64,000 nucleotides of DNA. Source: Roseateles_C aquae (GTDB lineage Bacteria > Pseudomonadota > Gammaproteobacteria > Burkholderiales > Burkholderiaceae_C). The notes beneath the pieces were generated by a model. The model was given only the letters and a program-made list of their open reading frames with translations, did no database searches and was not told where the DNA came from. A program made the position numbers and the translations under genes. The DNA lies in NCBI RefSeq assembly GCF_032337115.1, contig NZ_JAVXZY010000008.1, positions 223,938-287,937 on the forward strand, in the 5' to 3' direction. This document shows, piece by piece, positions 1 to 8,134 of the stretch (positions are counted from its first letter, which is position 1; each line of letters begins with the position of its first letter).

Positions 1-1
1 C

Positions 2-475
2 ATCCACGAGTTCCTGCTGGAGAAGGGCATCAAGCTCGATTCGAACCAGGCCTATCTCTATCACGACCCCTGCCACAGCCCGATGAAGCTGCAGGAGCCG
101 ATGAAGACGGTGCAGGCCCTCGTTGGCCCCGAGGTGGTGAAGAGCGAGCGCTGCTGCGGCGAGAGCGGCACGCTGGGCGTGACCCGGCCCGACATCTCGA
201 CGCAGATCCGCTTCCGCAAGGAGGAAGAGCTGCGCAAGACCGAGGCCCAGCTGCGCGACAGCGGCAAGGTCGCTGCGGCCGACAATCTGAAGATCCTGAC
301 CAGCTGCCCGAGCTGCCTGCAAGGCCTCTCGCGCTATGGCAACGATCTGCAGAACGGCCTGCTTGAGGCCGACTACATCGTCGTCGAGATGGCCAACAAG
401 ATCCTCGGCGAGAACTGGATGCCGGACTACGTGGCCCGCGCCAACAACGGCGGCATCGAGCGCGTGCTGGTCTGA
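2..475 (+). CDS. C-terminal part of an Fe-S/FAD-linked oxidoreductase (cysteine-rich CCG domain)
   Basis: The reading frame is open from the first bases of the window, so only the last ~157 residues are present. Two motifs are visible: HDPCHSP near the start and CCGESGTLG about 40 residues later. They match the cysteine-rich (CCG) domain of heterodisulfide reductase- and glycolate-oxidase-like Fe-S subunits, which bind a cluster and pass electrons. A further CPSC motif lies downstream. In Burkholderiales such a domain often closes large DUF3683/FAD-binding dehydrogenases, which would fit, but the flavin part is outside the window. The domain call is secure; the substrate is unknown. Confidence 0.7.
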   Translation: MHEFLLEKGIKLDSNQAYLYHDPCHSPMKLQEPMKTVQALVGPEVVKSERCCGESGTLGVTRPDISTQIRFRKEEELRKTEAQLRDSGKVAAADNLKILTSCPSCLQGLSRYGNDLQNGLLEADYIVVEMANKILGENWMPDYVARANNGGIERVLV

Positions 476-501
476 TCACGCGCTCGGCCGCCGGGCAATA
501 G

Positions 502-545
502 GCTCACTCGGTGCTCACTCGGTGCTCACTCGGTGCTCACTCGGC
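502..545. repeat. Four tandem copies of an 11-bp unit (GCTCACTCGGT)
   Basis: Units start at 502, 513, 524 and 535; the last differs only in its final base. The fourth unit contains the stop codon of the minus-strand Bug receptor gene, and the other three lie just 3' of it. This is a simple slippage-type array at the boundary of two convergent genes. Confidence 0.9.
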
Positions 546-1517
546 CGACAGCTTGCGCTCCTTGATCAGCGCATGCCATTGGGCGGTCTCGGCCTGCAGG
601 AAGCGGCCGAGGCTGGCGGCATCGCCGGGCGCGACTTCCAGGCCGAAGTCTTCCAGCCGGGCGCGCAGCTCGGGCACGGCCAGGGCCTTCTGCATCTCGC
701 TGGACAGGCGGTTGACGATGGCCTCGGGCGTGCCCTTGGGCACGAACAGGCCCTGCCAGGCCGCCACTTCAACATCCTTGAGCCCGAGTTCCTCGAAGGT
801 GGGTACATCGGGCAGGGTGGCCAGGCGTTTCTTCGACAGCACGGCCAGCGCGCGAATCTTGCCGGCGCGGATCTGCGGCAGGCCGGCGGCCGTGTCGAGG
901 ATGGCCATGGGCACGATGCCGCCGATCACGTCCTGAATCGCATAGGCGGTGCCGCGGTAGGGCACGTGGACGATGAAGCTCTGGCTGCGCTGTTTGATCA
1001 GCTCCATCGCCAGGTGGTGCGGGCTGCCGATGCCGGGCGAGGCATAGCTGAACTTGCCGGGCTGCTTGCGCACCTCATCGAGCCACTGCTTGGCCGAGGC
1101 AAAACCTGACCCCGGATTGACGCAGAGGATCAGCGGGAAGCGCGCCATGAAGCCGACCGGCGCGAAGTCGCTCGGGCTGTAGGCCAGCTTCTTGTACATC
1201 GCGCTGTTGAACACCATGGCGCCGTTGTCGCCGCTGAGCAGGGTGTAGCCATCGGCCGGCGACTTGGCTGCCGCATCGGTGCCGATGGCGCCGCCGGCGC
1301 CGGGCCGGTTGTCGATCACGATGGTCTGGCCCAGTTGCTTGCCCAGCTGCGGCGCCAGCTGGCGGGCGAGGAAATCCGAGCCGCCGCCGGCCGGATAGGC
1401 CACCACCCAGCGCAGCGGCTTGCTGGGCCAGCTGTCGGCGCGCGCCAACAGCGGTGCGCCCAGCGTCAGCGAAAGGGCTTGAAGCGCGCGGCGGCGCGAG
1501 GGCAGGGTGAGGCTCAT
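537..1517 (-). CDS. Bug-family (TctC-like) tripartite tricarboxylate transporter substrate receptor
   Basis: The 326-residue product has an N-terminal Arg-Arg stretch followed by a hydrophobic segment and an Ala-Arg-Ala-Asp junction. This reads as an export signal, possibly Tat. The mature part has the Bug hallmarks WVVAYPAGGGSDF, IVIDNRPGAGGAIGTDAAAK and VPYRGTAYAIQDVIGG, and ends with the usual helical tail. Proteins of this family bind carboxylates in the periplasm; many are orphans without TctA/TctB, as here. It is convergent with the oxidoreductase gene and divergent from the HIT gene across ~70 bp. The ligand cannot be read from sequence. Confidence 0.92.
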   Translation of the reverse strand: MSLTLPSRRRALQALSLTLGAPLLARADSWPSKPLRWVVAYPAGGGSDFLARQLAPQLGKQLGQTIVIDNRPGAGGAIGTDAAAKSPADGYTLLSGDNGAMVFNSAMYKKLAYSPSDFAPVGFMARFPLILCVNPGSGFASAKQWLDEVRKQPGKFSYASPGIGSPHHLAMELIKQRSQSFIVHVPYRGTAYAIQDVIGGIVPMAILDTAAGLPQIRAGKIRALAVLSKKRLATLPDVPTFEELGLKDVEVAAWQGLFVPKGTPEAIVNRLSSEMQKALAVPELRARLEDFGLEVAPGDAASLGRFLQAETAQWHALIKERKLSAE

Positions 1518-1586
1518 ATCGTCGGTCCTTCGGGCTTCGCTACAGTGGCGAATTGTTTTGATGCGGTGAAAGTGCGAGAGCTAACG

Positions 1587-2039
1587 ATGAGCCAGCCCCC
1601 TGTGCAATGCCCCTTGTGCCACGAAACCGGCGGTCTGCTGATCGTGCAAACCCCGAAATGGCGGCTGATCCGTGCGGAGGACGCCAACTTTCCGGCCTTC
1701 TACCGGCTCGTCTGGCAGGCCCATGTGGCCGAGTTCAGCGATCTTGGTGTGGCCGAACGCGCCGCCTGCATGGCCGCGGTGACGGTGGTCGAGCAAACGC
1801 TCAGGGCCGCGCTGGCCCCGACCAAGATCAATCTCGCCAGCCTTGGCAACGTCGTGCCGCATCTGCACTGGCATGTCATCGCGCGCTTTGACTGGGACAG
1901 CCACTTCCCCAATCCGGTCTGGGGTGCGCCGCTGCGCCAGCTCGATGGACCTGCCGAGCAATGGCTGGCGCTGCCGCTGAGCGAGCTGGATCAGCGCTTG
2001 CGCGAGGCGCTGCGCCAGCACGAGGCCTCGGCGCGCTGA
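1587..2039 (+). CDS. HIT (histidine triad) family protein
   Basis: The 150-residue protein carries the triad HLHWH (His92, His94, His96) inside the block NVVPHLHWHVIARF, typical of HIT nucleotide hydrolases or transferases. An N-terminal CPLC motif (Cys8, Cys11) resembles a half zinc site. The reading frame is open further upstream, but the ATG at 1587 gives the normal HIT length and starts just after the divergent intergenic gap, so I chose it. The family hydrolyses or transfers nucleoside monophosphates on small substrates; the specific substrate is not deducible. Confidence 0.88.
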   Translation: MSQPPVQCPLCHETGGLLIVQTPKWRLIRAEDANFPAFYRLVWQAHVAEFSDLGVAERAACMAAVTVVEQTLRAALAPTKINLASLGNVVPHLHWHVIARFDWDSHFPNPVWGAPLRQLDGPAEQWLALPLSELDQRLREALRQHEASAR

Positions 2040-2110
2040 AAGCTGCACTTTCCTAACCGCGAAGTTGTGAGCGCTTGTATCGCGAACGAGCCGTCCTTTC
2101 CTCTGAAATC

Positions 2111-2273
2111 AGGGTGTCAGATGTTTCACCTGCAAGCTCTTACAGCTTGTTGGAGTGGCAGGGCACAGGCAATCTAGCGACATGTTCAGTGCGGCAGTCG
2201 CACCAAGCGAAAGCCGAGTTGGCTGAACACCGACCCCTCCTCTTGACCCCGCCTCGTGCGGGGTTCTTTTTTT
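2111..2273 (+). ncRNA. Candidate structured small RNA (or structured 3' UTR) ending in an intrinsic terminator
   Basis: No convincing gene covers 2040-2390. Several pairings are visible: an outer stem GGTGTCAG (2113-2120) with CTGAACACC (2223-2231, one bulged A); hairpin CAAGCT-cttac-AGCTTG; hairpin GTGCG-gcagt-CGCAC; hairpin AGCC-gagtt-GGCT; then the terminator at 2245-2273. That is about 160 nt of structured RNA with its own terminator. I could not match it to a known RNA and saw no clear promoter, so it may be the 3' UTR of the HIT gene. Confidence 0.35.
2245..2273 (+). terminator. Rho-independent terminator
   Basis: A CCCCGC / GCGGGG stem with a five-base loop is followed by TTC and seven T residues. 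It lies ~200 nt after the HIT gene and 118 nt before the DUF971 start, so it closes whatever is transcribed across 2040-2245. Confidence 0.85.
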
Positions 2274-2390
2274 GTGCCAAGTGGAATGCTGGACGGGCCG
2301 AATTGCCCTGTTGGCGGGCATGGCCACGGGGCAGGGCGCTACACTGACCGCCTTCCCACGCTGCGCAGCCACGGCTGCGCTCCTGAAGCC

Positions 2391-2807
2391 ATGGCCGGCC
2401 TGCGCCCCGACACCCCTGTTCCGACCGAAATCACCGTGCACCAGCAATCGCGCGTGCTCGAGATCGCCTTCGCCGATGGCCAGCGCTTTCGTCTGCCCTT
2501 TGAGCTGCTGCGTGTCTACAGCCCCTCGGCCGAAGTGAAAGGCCATGGGCCGGGCCAGGAGACGCTGCAGACCGGCAAGCGCGAGGTACAGATCGTCGAT
2601 CTTCAGCCGGTCGGGCATTACGCCGTGCAGCCGGTGTTCTCCGACGGCCACGACAGCGGCATCTTCAGCTGGGACTACCTCCACGAACTCGGCAGCCGCC
2701 AGGATCAGCTATGGCGCGACTATGAAGCGCGGCTGGCCGCGGCCGGCGTGCAGCGCGACGACCCCATGCCCGTCAAGGGCGGCGGCGCCTGCGGCCATCA
2801 TCATTAA
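2391..2807 (+). CDS. DUF971 domain protein (gamma-butyrobetaine hydroxylase-like N-terminal domain)
   Basis: The 138-residue product contains the DUF971 core: a beta-rich segment (EITVHQQSRVLEIAFADG), then LPFELLRVYSPSAEVKGHG, and the diagnostic VGHYAVQPVFSDGHDSGIFSWDYL. It ends in a short Gly/His-rich tail (GGGACGHHH) that could bind metal. The ATG at 2391 was chosen because the upstream extension is GC-biased filler and runs back into the terminator. It lies 12 bp before ubiE, an arrangement I recall as common in betaproteobacteria, so the two are probably co-transcribed. Its biochemical role is not established. Confidence 0.88.
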   Translation: MAGLRPDTPVPTEITVHQQSRVLEIAFADGQRFRLPFELLRVYSPSAEVKGHGPGQETLQTGKREVQIVDLQPVGHYAVQPVFSDGHDSGIFSWDYLHELGSRQDQLWRDYEARLAAAGVQRDDPMPVKGGGACGHHH

Positions 2808-2819
2808 GGCAAGACGCCC

Positions 2820-3551
2820 ATGAGCAGCACCCATTTCGGATTCCAGACCGTCGACGAGCGCGAGAAGGCACAGCGCGTGCGCGGCGTGTTTGACTCGGTC
2901 GCCTCGCGCTACGACATCATGAACGACCTGATGTCCATGGGCATGCACCGGGCCTGGAAGGCCTACACCGTGGCCGTGGCCAATCTGCAGCCGGGCGAGC
3001 GCGTGCTGGACATCGCCGGCGGCACCGGCGATCTGTCGCGCGCCTTTGCCCGCCATGTGGGCGAGCGCGGCATGGTCGTGCACACCGATATCAATGAAGC
3101 GATGCTGCGCCAGGGCCGCAACCGCCTGCTCAACGAAGGCCTGGTGCTGCCCACCAACCTGTGCGACGCCGAACAGCTGCCCTACAAGGACGCCAGCTTC
3201 GATCTGGTCAGCGTCGCCTTCGGCTTGCGCAATATGACCCACAAGGACCAGGCCCTGGCCGAGATGTGCCGCGTGCTCAAGCCCGGCGGCCGGCTGCTGG
3301 TGCTGGAGTTCTCGCGCGTGGCCGAGCCGCTGCGCAAGCCCTACGACTGGTATTCGTTCAAGATCCTGCCCAAGCTGGGCCAGATGATTGCCGGCGATGC
3401 CGAGAGCTACCGCTATCTGGCCGAGTCGATCCGCATGCACCCGGCTCAGCAGGAGCTCAAGGCGATGATGAAGACGGCCGGCTTTGGCCACGTCGACGTG
3501 CACAACCTCAGCGCCGGCATCGTGGCGCTTCATGCCGGTATCAAGTGCTGA
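2820..3551 (+). CDS. ubiE: Demethylmenaquinone/2-methoxy-6-polyprenyl-benzoquinol methyltransferase
   Basis: The 243-residue SAM-dependent methyltransferase is normal UbiE length. It shows the family start FGFQTVDEREKAQRVRGVFD, motif I VLDIAGGTGDLS (residues 62-73), and later FGLRNMTHKDQAL and LEFSRVAEPLRKPYDWYSF. It performs the C-methylation step of ubiquinone biosynthesis (and menaquinone where present) in the cytoplasm. It follows the DUF971 gene closely. A GGGCGC/GCGCCC hairpin just after the stop may act as a weak transcription end. Confidence 0.97.
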   Translation: MSSTHFGFQTVDEREKAQRVRGVFDSVASRYDIMNDLMSMGMHRAWKAYTVAVANLQPGERVLDIAGGTGDLSRAFARHVGERGMVVHTDINEAMLRQGRNRLLNEGLVLPTNLCDAEQLPYKDASFDLVSVAFGLRNMTHKDQALAEMCRVLKPGGRLLVLEFSRVAEPLRKPYDWYSFKILPKLGQMIAGDAESYRYLAESIRMHPAQQELKAMMKTAGFGHVDVHNLSAGIVALHAGIKC

Positions 3552-3931
3552 GCTGAGGCCTGCCGGGCGCCTTGTGCGTTGAGCGCCCGTCGTGCCGGGT
3601 CTGGCACAGTCAATTCTCATGGTTTTCCCTTGGGCGTCCCCGAATTCGGGGAGGACCGTTCGCTTTGATCGGTGCAGACTCATGCCTCGCGGCTACCATC
3701 GGGCCCGACCCTTGCCCTTGGTGGCTGGGTCAAGCGTTGGGAGACTGTCCGTTGCGGCTGGTGGGTGTTTGTTACGCCTGTCGGCGGCCTAGGGAGGGTC
3801 AGGTGTCACCATGCAAAGTTACACTCGCCGTTTCGCGCGGGGAGTGGCTGCGCGTGAGGGTCAAACAAAAGGCAAAAGAGTCCGTCGGCGCTGGTTGACG
3901 GGCTCCCAGGTCCAGAAAAGAAAGCTGAGCT
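3552..3931 (+). promoter_or_regulatory. 380-bp non-coding leader in front of the exopolysaccharide gene set
   Basis: No gene is supported here. Visible signals are a perfect 16-bp palindrome TCCCCGAATTCGGGGA (3637-3652), an inverted pair GTGCC/GGCAC around 3595-3608, and a purine-rich stretch near 3860-3880. The region must hold the promoter of epsD, but I could not assign -35/-10 or sigma-54 elements with confidence: a TGGCAC match near 3602 lacks the GC half at the correct spacing. Confidence 0.5.
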
Positions 3932-4936
3932 ATGAACTTGATCGAGCAAACGCTGGCGCGCCGGCAGGGTGCGGCCTCATTGGCCCGCGTCAGTCTGGTG
4001 GCCGCTGTGGCCTCCGCTGCGCTGCTGCTGACGGCCTGCGGCGATGGCAAGAAGGGCGACAAGGCCTCGCAGACCGCCGCCAAGGTCAACAAGGAAGAGA
4101 TCACCGTTCATCAGATCAACTATGTGCTGCAGCGCCAGCAGGGCCTGAAGCCCGAACAGGCCGAAGCTGCCGGCCGCCAGGTGCTGGAACGTCTGATCGA
4201 ACAGGAACTGGCCGTGCAGAAGGCGCAGGACCTGAAGCTTGACCGCGATCCACGCGTCGTTCAGCAGATCGAAGCGGCCAAGCGTGAAATCATCGCTCGC
4301 GCTTACGTCGAGCGCCTGGGTGAAGGCATCGCCAAGCCGACGGCCGAGGAAATCAGCGCCTACTACAACGCCAAGCCGGCGCTGTTCAAGGAGCGCCGCG
4401 TCTACAGCCTGCAGGAGCTGATGATTGAGGCAACACCCGAGCAGGCCGTGGGCGTTCGCGAGCGCCTCAAGAGCGCCAAGAACATGGGCGAGTTCGCCGA
4501 CTACCTGAAGGCCAACGACATCAAGTTCGTCGGCAACCAGGCTGTGCGCGCCGCCGAGCAGCTGCCGCTGGCCAGCCTGGATACGGTGGCCCGCCTGAAG
4601 GACGGCGACTCGCTGGTCAGCCAGGCGCCCAACGGCTTGCAAGTGCTGTTCCTGGTCGGCTCGCGCAGCCAGCCGGTCGACGAAGCCCGCGCTCGCCCGG
4701 CCATCGAGCAGTTCCTCAGCAACCAGCGCAAGGGCGAACTGGTGCAAAAGGAAATGAAGGCACTGCGTGACGCGGCCAAGGTCGAATACGTCGGCAAGTT
4801 CGCCGAAGCCGCTGCAGCGGCGGCCGCTGCGGCCAGCGCCGCGCCTGCACCGACGGCTGCTCCGGTCGCCCCGGCAGCGCCGGCTGCCAGCGGCCTCGAT
4901 GCCAACTCGATTTCCAAGGGAATGGGTCTGAAATGA
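3932..4936 (+). CDS. epsD: EpsD family peptidyl-prolyl cis-trans isomerase lipoprotein
   Basis: The 334-residue protein starts with a hydrophobic signal ending in the lipobox LLTAC (Cys36), so it should be a lipoprotein. A SurA-like N-terminal helical domain follows (EITVHQINYVLQRQQGLKPE), then a parvulin-type isomerase domain around residues 140-260. The C-terminus is an Ala/Pro-rich low-complexity tail. Members of this family sit at the head of exosortase-linked eps operons and are thought to assist folding of secreted components. Its stop overlaps the epsE start by four bases (ATGA), which suggests translational coupling. Confidence 0.9.
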   Translation: MNLIEQTLARRQGAASLARVSLVAAVASAALLLTACGDGKKGDKASQTAAKVNKEEITVHQINYVLQRQQGLKPEQAEAAGRQVLERLIEQELAVQKAQDLKLDRDPRVVQQIEAAKREIIARAYVERLGEGIAKPTAEEISAYYNAKPALFKERRVYSLQELMIEATPEQAVGVRERLKSAKNMGEFADYLKANDIKFVGNQAVRAAEQLPLASLDTVARLKDGDSLVSQAPNGLQVLFLVGSRSQPVDEARARPAIEQFLSNQRKGELVQKEMKALRDAAKVEYVGKFAEAAAAAAAAASAAPAPTAAPVAPAAPAASGLDANSISKGMGLK

Positions 4937-5781
4937 AGTTGAAGTCCAAGCAACCCCTGTCCCTGCTGATGGCTGCCGGCCTGCTGGCCGCTGCGGCCTT
5001 GCAGACGGTTCACGCGGCCGATGTTGCGCCAGCCAGCGGCACTGCCGCGGTGGCTGCCGAGTACCGTCTCGGTGCCGGCGACGTGGTGCGCATCAGCGTC
5101 TATCAAAACCCTGATCTGCTGCTCGAGACCCGCGTCTCCGAGAACGGCATCATTTCCTACCCGCTGCTCGGGCCGGTGCATCTGGGTGGCCGCACGCTGT
5201 CGCAGGCCGAGCGCGTCATCGGCGATGGCCTGAAGAGCGGCAACTTCGTCAAGCAACCGCAGGTCACCATCGTGGTGCTGCAGGTGCGCGGCAACCAGGC
5301 CAGCGTGCTCGGCCAGGTCAATCGTCCCGGCCGCTATCCGCTGGATGTGGCCGATATGCGCCTGACCGATCTGCTCGCCAATGCTGGCGGGGTCGCAGGT
5401 AACGGCGCTGAAGTGCTGGTGCTTTCTGGCACCCGCAACGGCCAGCCCTACCGCCAGGAAATCGATCTGCCCGGCGTGTTCGCGCCTGGTGGCCGTGAGC
5501 AGGACGTGATCGTGCAAAACGGCGACGTGCTGTGGGTCGACCGCGCTCCGCTGGTCTACATCTACGGCGAAGTGCAACGCCCGGGCGCCAGCCGCCTGGA
5601 GCGCGGCATGACGCTGCTGCAGGCGCTGGCCGCCGGCGGCGGCACGACGCTGCGCGGTACCGAGAAGGGCATTCGCGTGCATCGCAAGGGCCCCGATGGC
5701 AAGGTGCAGATTCTGCAGCCAGCCATGGATGAGGCGCTCAAGGATGGCGATGTGGTGTATGTGCGCGAGAGCCTGTTCTGA
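4933..5781 (+). CDS. epsE: EpsE/Wza-type polysaccharide export protein
   Basis: The 282-residue product has a cleavable signal peptide (~residues 1-29, ending VHAA) and no lipobox. It then has the polysaccharide export domain (YRLGAGDVVRISVYQNPDL, RVSENGIISYPLLGPVHLGGRTL) and two SLBB-like repeats (GQVNRPGRYPL and GEVQRPGASRLE). This is the periplasmic/outer-membrane secretion element that works with the EpsF co-polymerase. It is coupled to epsD by overlap and followed 12 bp later by epsF. Confidence 0.95.
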   Translation: MKLKSKQPLSLLMAAGLLAAAALQTVHAADVAPASGTAAVAAEYRLGAGDVVRISVYQNPDLLLETRVSENGIISYPLLGPVHLGGRTLSQAERVIGDGLKSGNFVKQPQVTIVVLQVRGNQASVLGQVNRPGRYPLDVADMRLTDLLANAGGVAGNGAEVLVLSGTRNGQPYRQEIDLPGVFAPGGREQDVIVQNGDVLWVDRAPLVYIYGEVQRPGASRLERGMTLLQALAAGGGTTLRGTEKGIRVHRKGPDGKVQILQPAMDEALKDGDVVYVRESLF

Positions 5782-5793
5782 CGCGGAGCTAGC

Positions 5794-7230
5794 ATGAGTT
5801 TTATTCAATTCCTTTCCATCATCCGTGCTCGCTGGAAGCTGGCGCTCGGCATCTTCTTCGGCACCGTGGTGTTGACGGTGCTGATCAGTGCCGTGCTGCC
5901 CAAGAAGTACACCGGTGTCGCGTCGGTGGTGATCGATGTGGCCAAGCCCGATCCGGTCAGCGCCGTGCTCTATTCGGGTGCCCTGAGCCCGAGCTATCTG
6001 GCTACTCAAATTGACGTCATCCAGAGTGATCGGGTGGCCTACAAGGTTGTTCGCAATCTGAAGTTGACCGAGAACCCGACCATCCGCGAGCAGTGGAAGG
6101 AAGCCACCGACGGCGAAGGCTCCATCGAACAGTGGCTGGCCGACTCCTTCCAGAAGAGTCTTGAAGTGCGGCCTTCGCGCGAGTCGAACGTGATCACCGT
6201 CACCTACAAGGCGCCGGACCCTCGATTTGCTGCCGGCCTGGCCAATGCCTTTGTGCAGGCTTATCTGGAAACTTCGGTGGAGCTGCGCGTCGATCCGGCC
6301 AAGCAGTACTCGAGCTTCTTCGAGTCGCGCGCCAAGGAAGCCCGCGAAGCGCTGGAAAAAGCGCAGGCCAAGCTGTCCGACTTTCAGAAGGAAAAGGGCA
6401 TCATCGCTGCCGATGAGCGTCTGGACGTCGAGACGGCGCGCTTGAACGAGCTGTCAAGCCAGCTGGTGGCGATTCAAGCCTTGGCCGCCGAGTCGGGCAG
6501 CCGCCAGTCCATGGCCAACGGCGCGTCGGCTGACCGCATGCAGGAAGTCTTGAACAGCCCGCTGATCGCTGGCATGAAGGCCGATCTGGCGCGTGCTGAA
6601 GCCCGTCTGCAGGAACTGGGCTCGCGCCTGGGCGAAGCGCATCCGCAAGTGCTGGAGGCCAAGGCCAATATCAATGAGCTGCGCAGCAAGATGGACGCGG
6701 AAACGCGCAAGATCAGCAGCGGTGTCGGTGTGGCCAACACCATCAACCAACAGCGCGTCGGCGAACTGCGTGCCGCGCTGGAAGCACAGCGCAGCAAGCT
6801 GCTGCAGCTGAAGGCGGTCCGCGACGAAGGCGCCGTCCTGCAACGCGATGCCGAAAACGCGCAACGTGCCTACGACCAGGTGCAGCAGCGCCTGAACCAG
6901 AGCAGTCTGGAAAGCCAGGCCACGCAGGCGAACGTCTCGGTACTGACTCAGGCTGTACCGCCGGTCGAAGCGACTTCGCCGCGCATGCTTTTGAACTCCA
7001 TCGTGGCCGTCTTTGGTGGCACCTTGCTGGCGGTGGGCGTTTGCCTGGTGCTGGAATTGCTCGATCGCCGTGTGCGCAGCGTTGAGGATGTGGTGCAGGC
7101 ACTGGGCGTGCCGGTGATTGGCGTCGTGCCGCACCCGGCAGCGCGCCGTCTGTTCGGCCGTGCCGCCAAGGGCAGTCAGATGCAGCAACGCCTGTTGGGC
7201 CAGGCTGCGGCCGGCAAAGGGGCGCAATGA
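5794..7230 (+). CDS. epsF: EpsF chain-length determinant (Wzz-type polysaccharide co-polymerase)
   Basis: The 478-residue protein has the classic Wzz layout. An N-terminal membrane helix follows FLSIIRARWKLALG, then a periplasmic Wzz domain with TQIDVIQSDRVAYKVVRNL. A long coiled coil covers about residues 170-380, and a second membrane helix (LNSIVAVFGGTLLAVGVCLVLEL) is near the C-terminus. It controls polymer length and couples polymerisation to export in the inner membrane. The stop overlaps the start of epsG, and a GGAG ribosome site precedes its ATG. Confidence 0.95.
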   Translation: MSFIQFLSIIRARWKLALGIFFGTVVLTVLISAVLPKKYTGVASVVIDVAKPDPVSAVLYSGALSPSYLATQIDVIQSDRVAYKVVRNLKLTENPTIREQWKEATDGEGSIEQWLADSFQKSLEVRPSRESNVITVTYKAPDPRFAAGLANAFVQAYLETSVELRVDPAKQYSSFFESRAKEAREALEKAQAKLSDFQKEKGIIAADERLDVETARLNELSSQLVAIQALAAESGSRQSMANGASADRMQEVLNSPLIAGMKADLARAEARLQELGSRLGEAHPQVLEAKANINELRSKMDAETRKISSGVGVANTINQQRVGELRAALEAQRSKLLQLKAVRDEGAVLQRDAENAQRAYDQVQQRLNQSSLESQATQANVSVLTQAVPPVEATSPRMLLNSIVAVFGGTLLAVGVCLVLELLDRRVRSVEDVVQALGVPVIGVVPHPAARRLFGRAAKGSQMQQRLLGQAAAGKGAQ

Positions 7231-8129
7231 TGAACAACTCTGTTGAAGCCAAGGCTGGAAGTACCGTGGACGCCTCTCAAGACACCAGCGCTGGTCAAGA
7301 TCGTTCGATCGGCGACATCATCCGTGCCACGCGCAACCTGAGTGCCGCCGAAGTCGAGCGTGTGCTGGCCTATCAGCGCGAGAAGGGCGCTCGCTTTGGC
7401 GAGGCTGCCATTGCGCTGGGCCTGGCCAGCGAAGATGAGGTGCTGTCGGCACTTGCGCAGCAGTTCCACTACCCGCTGGCTTCGGCCGAGCGCCGCCTCA
7501 GCAGCCCCGAGTTGGTTTCCCTGAACGAACCGTTCTCGGTGCAAGCCGAGGCAATTCGCGGTGTACGCACCCAGGTTACCATGCGGGTCAATAACGGCGA
7601 GGGTCCGCGTGCGGCGATTGCCGTGATCAGCCCCTCGGCCGGCGATGGCAAGACCTATATTGCTGCCAATCTGGCGGTGTCGCTGGCTCAGCTTGGCGGC
7701 CGTGTGCTGCTGGTGGACGCCAATTTGCGCGATCCGCGTCAGCATGAGGTCTTTGCTGTGCAAGGCGGCAAGGGGCTGTCGACAATTCTCTCCGGCCGTA
7801 CCGAGCGTTCTGCCATCCAACAGGTCGAGGGCGTTCCTAGCCTGTTCGTTCTGCCGGCTGGCCCGATTCCGCCGAATCCGCTGGAATTGCTGGAGCGTCC
7901 GGCCTTTGGCCTGCTGATGCGCGAATTGACCGGCAAGTTCGACCATGTTGTTGTCGACACGCCGGCTGCTGCCCAGGGCGCCGATCCTTGCGTGGTTGCC
8001 GCTCGATGCGGTGCCGCGCTGGTGCTGGCGCGAAAGAACGTGGCGCGCATTGATGGCCTGCGTGATCTGGTCGGTTCGCTGGCCGGCAGTGCCGTGCAGA
8101 TTGCCGGCGCTGTACTCAACGAGTTCTGA
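7227..8129 (+). CDS. epsG: EpsG chain-length determinant ATPase (BY-kinase-like)
   Basis: This ~300-residue cytoplasmic ATPase pairs with EpsF. Residues ~28-85 form a small helical domain like the N-terminal region of type II secretion ATPases (MshEN fold: FGEAAIALGLASEDEVLSAL). The ATPase domain has Walker A SPSAGDGKT (~135-143), Walker A' VLLVDANLRDP and Walker B VVVDTPA. The C-terminus stops at GAVLNEF, with none of the tyrosine cluster seen in Wzc/CpsD kinases, so autophosphorylation of a tail is unlikely. Two ATG codons stand in tandem at 7227 and 7230; the second avoids most of the overlap. Confidence 0.93.
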   Translation: MMNNSVEAKAGSTVDASQDTSAGQDRSIGDIIRATRNLSAAEVERVLAYQREKGARFGEAAIALGLASEDEVLSALAQQFHYPLASAERRLSSPELVSLNEPFSVQAEAIRGVRTQVTMRVNNGEGPRAAIAVISPSAGDGKTYIAANLAVSLAQLGGRVLLVDANLRDPRQHEVFAVQGGKGLSTILSGRTERSAIQQVEGVPSLFVLPAGPIPPNPLELLERPAFGLLMRELTGKFDHVVVDTPAAAQGADPCVVAARCGAALVLARKNVARIDGLRDLVGSLAGSAVQIAGAVLNEF

Positions 8130-8134
8130 AGCCC

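Noticed and set aside
2040..2245. 6S RNA, SRP RNA, tmRNA or tRNA
   Set aside because: The terminal stem of 6S does not form, there is no SRP GGAAG/loop, no tRNA-like ends and no T-loop GGTTCGA motif. Only a generic structured-RNA call is kept.
3602..3618. Sigma-54 promoter before epsD
   Set aside because: TGGCAC is present but the -12 GC element is not at the required spacing.
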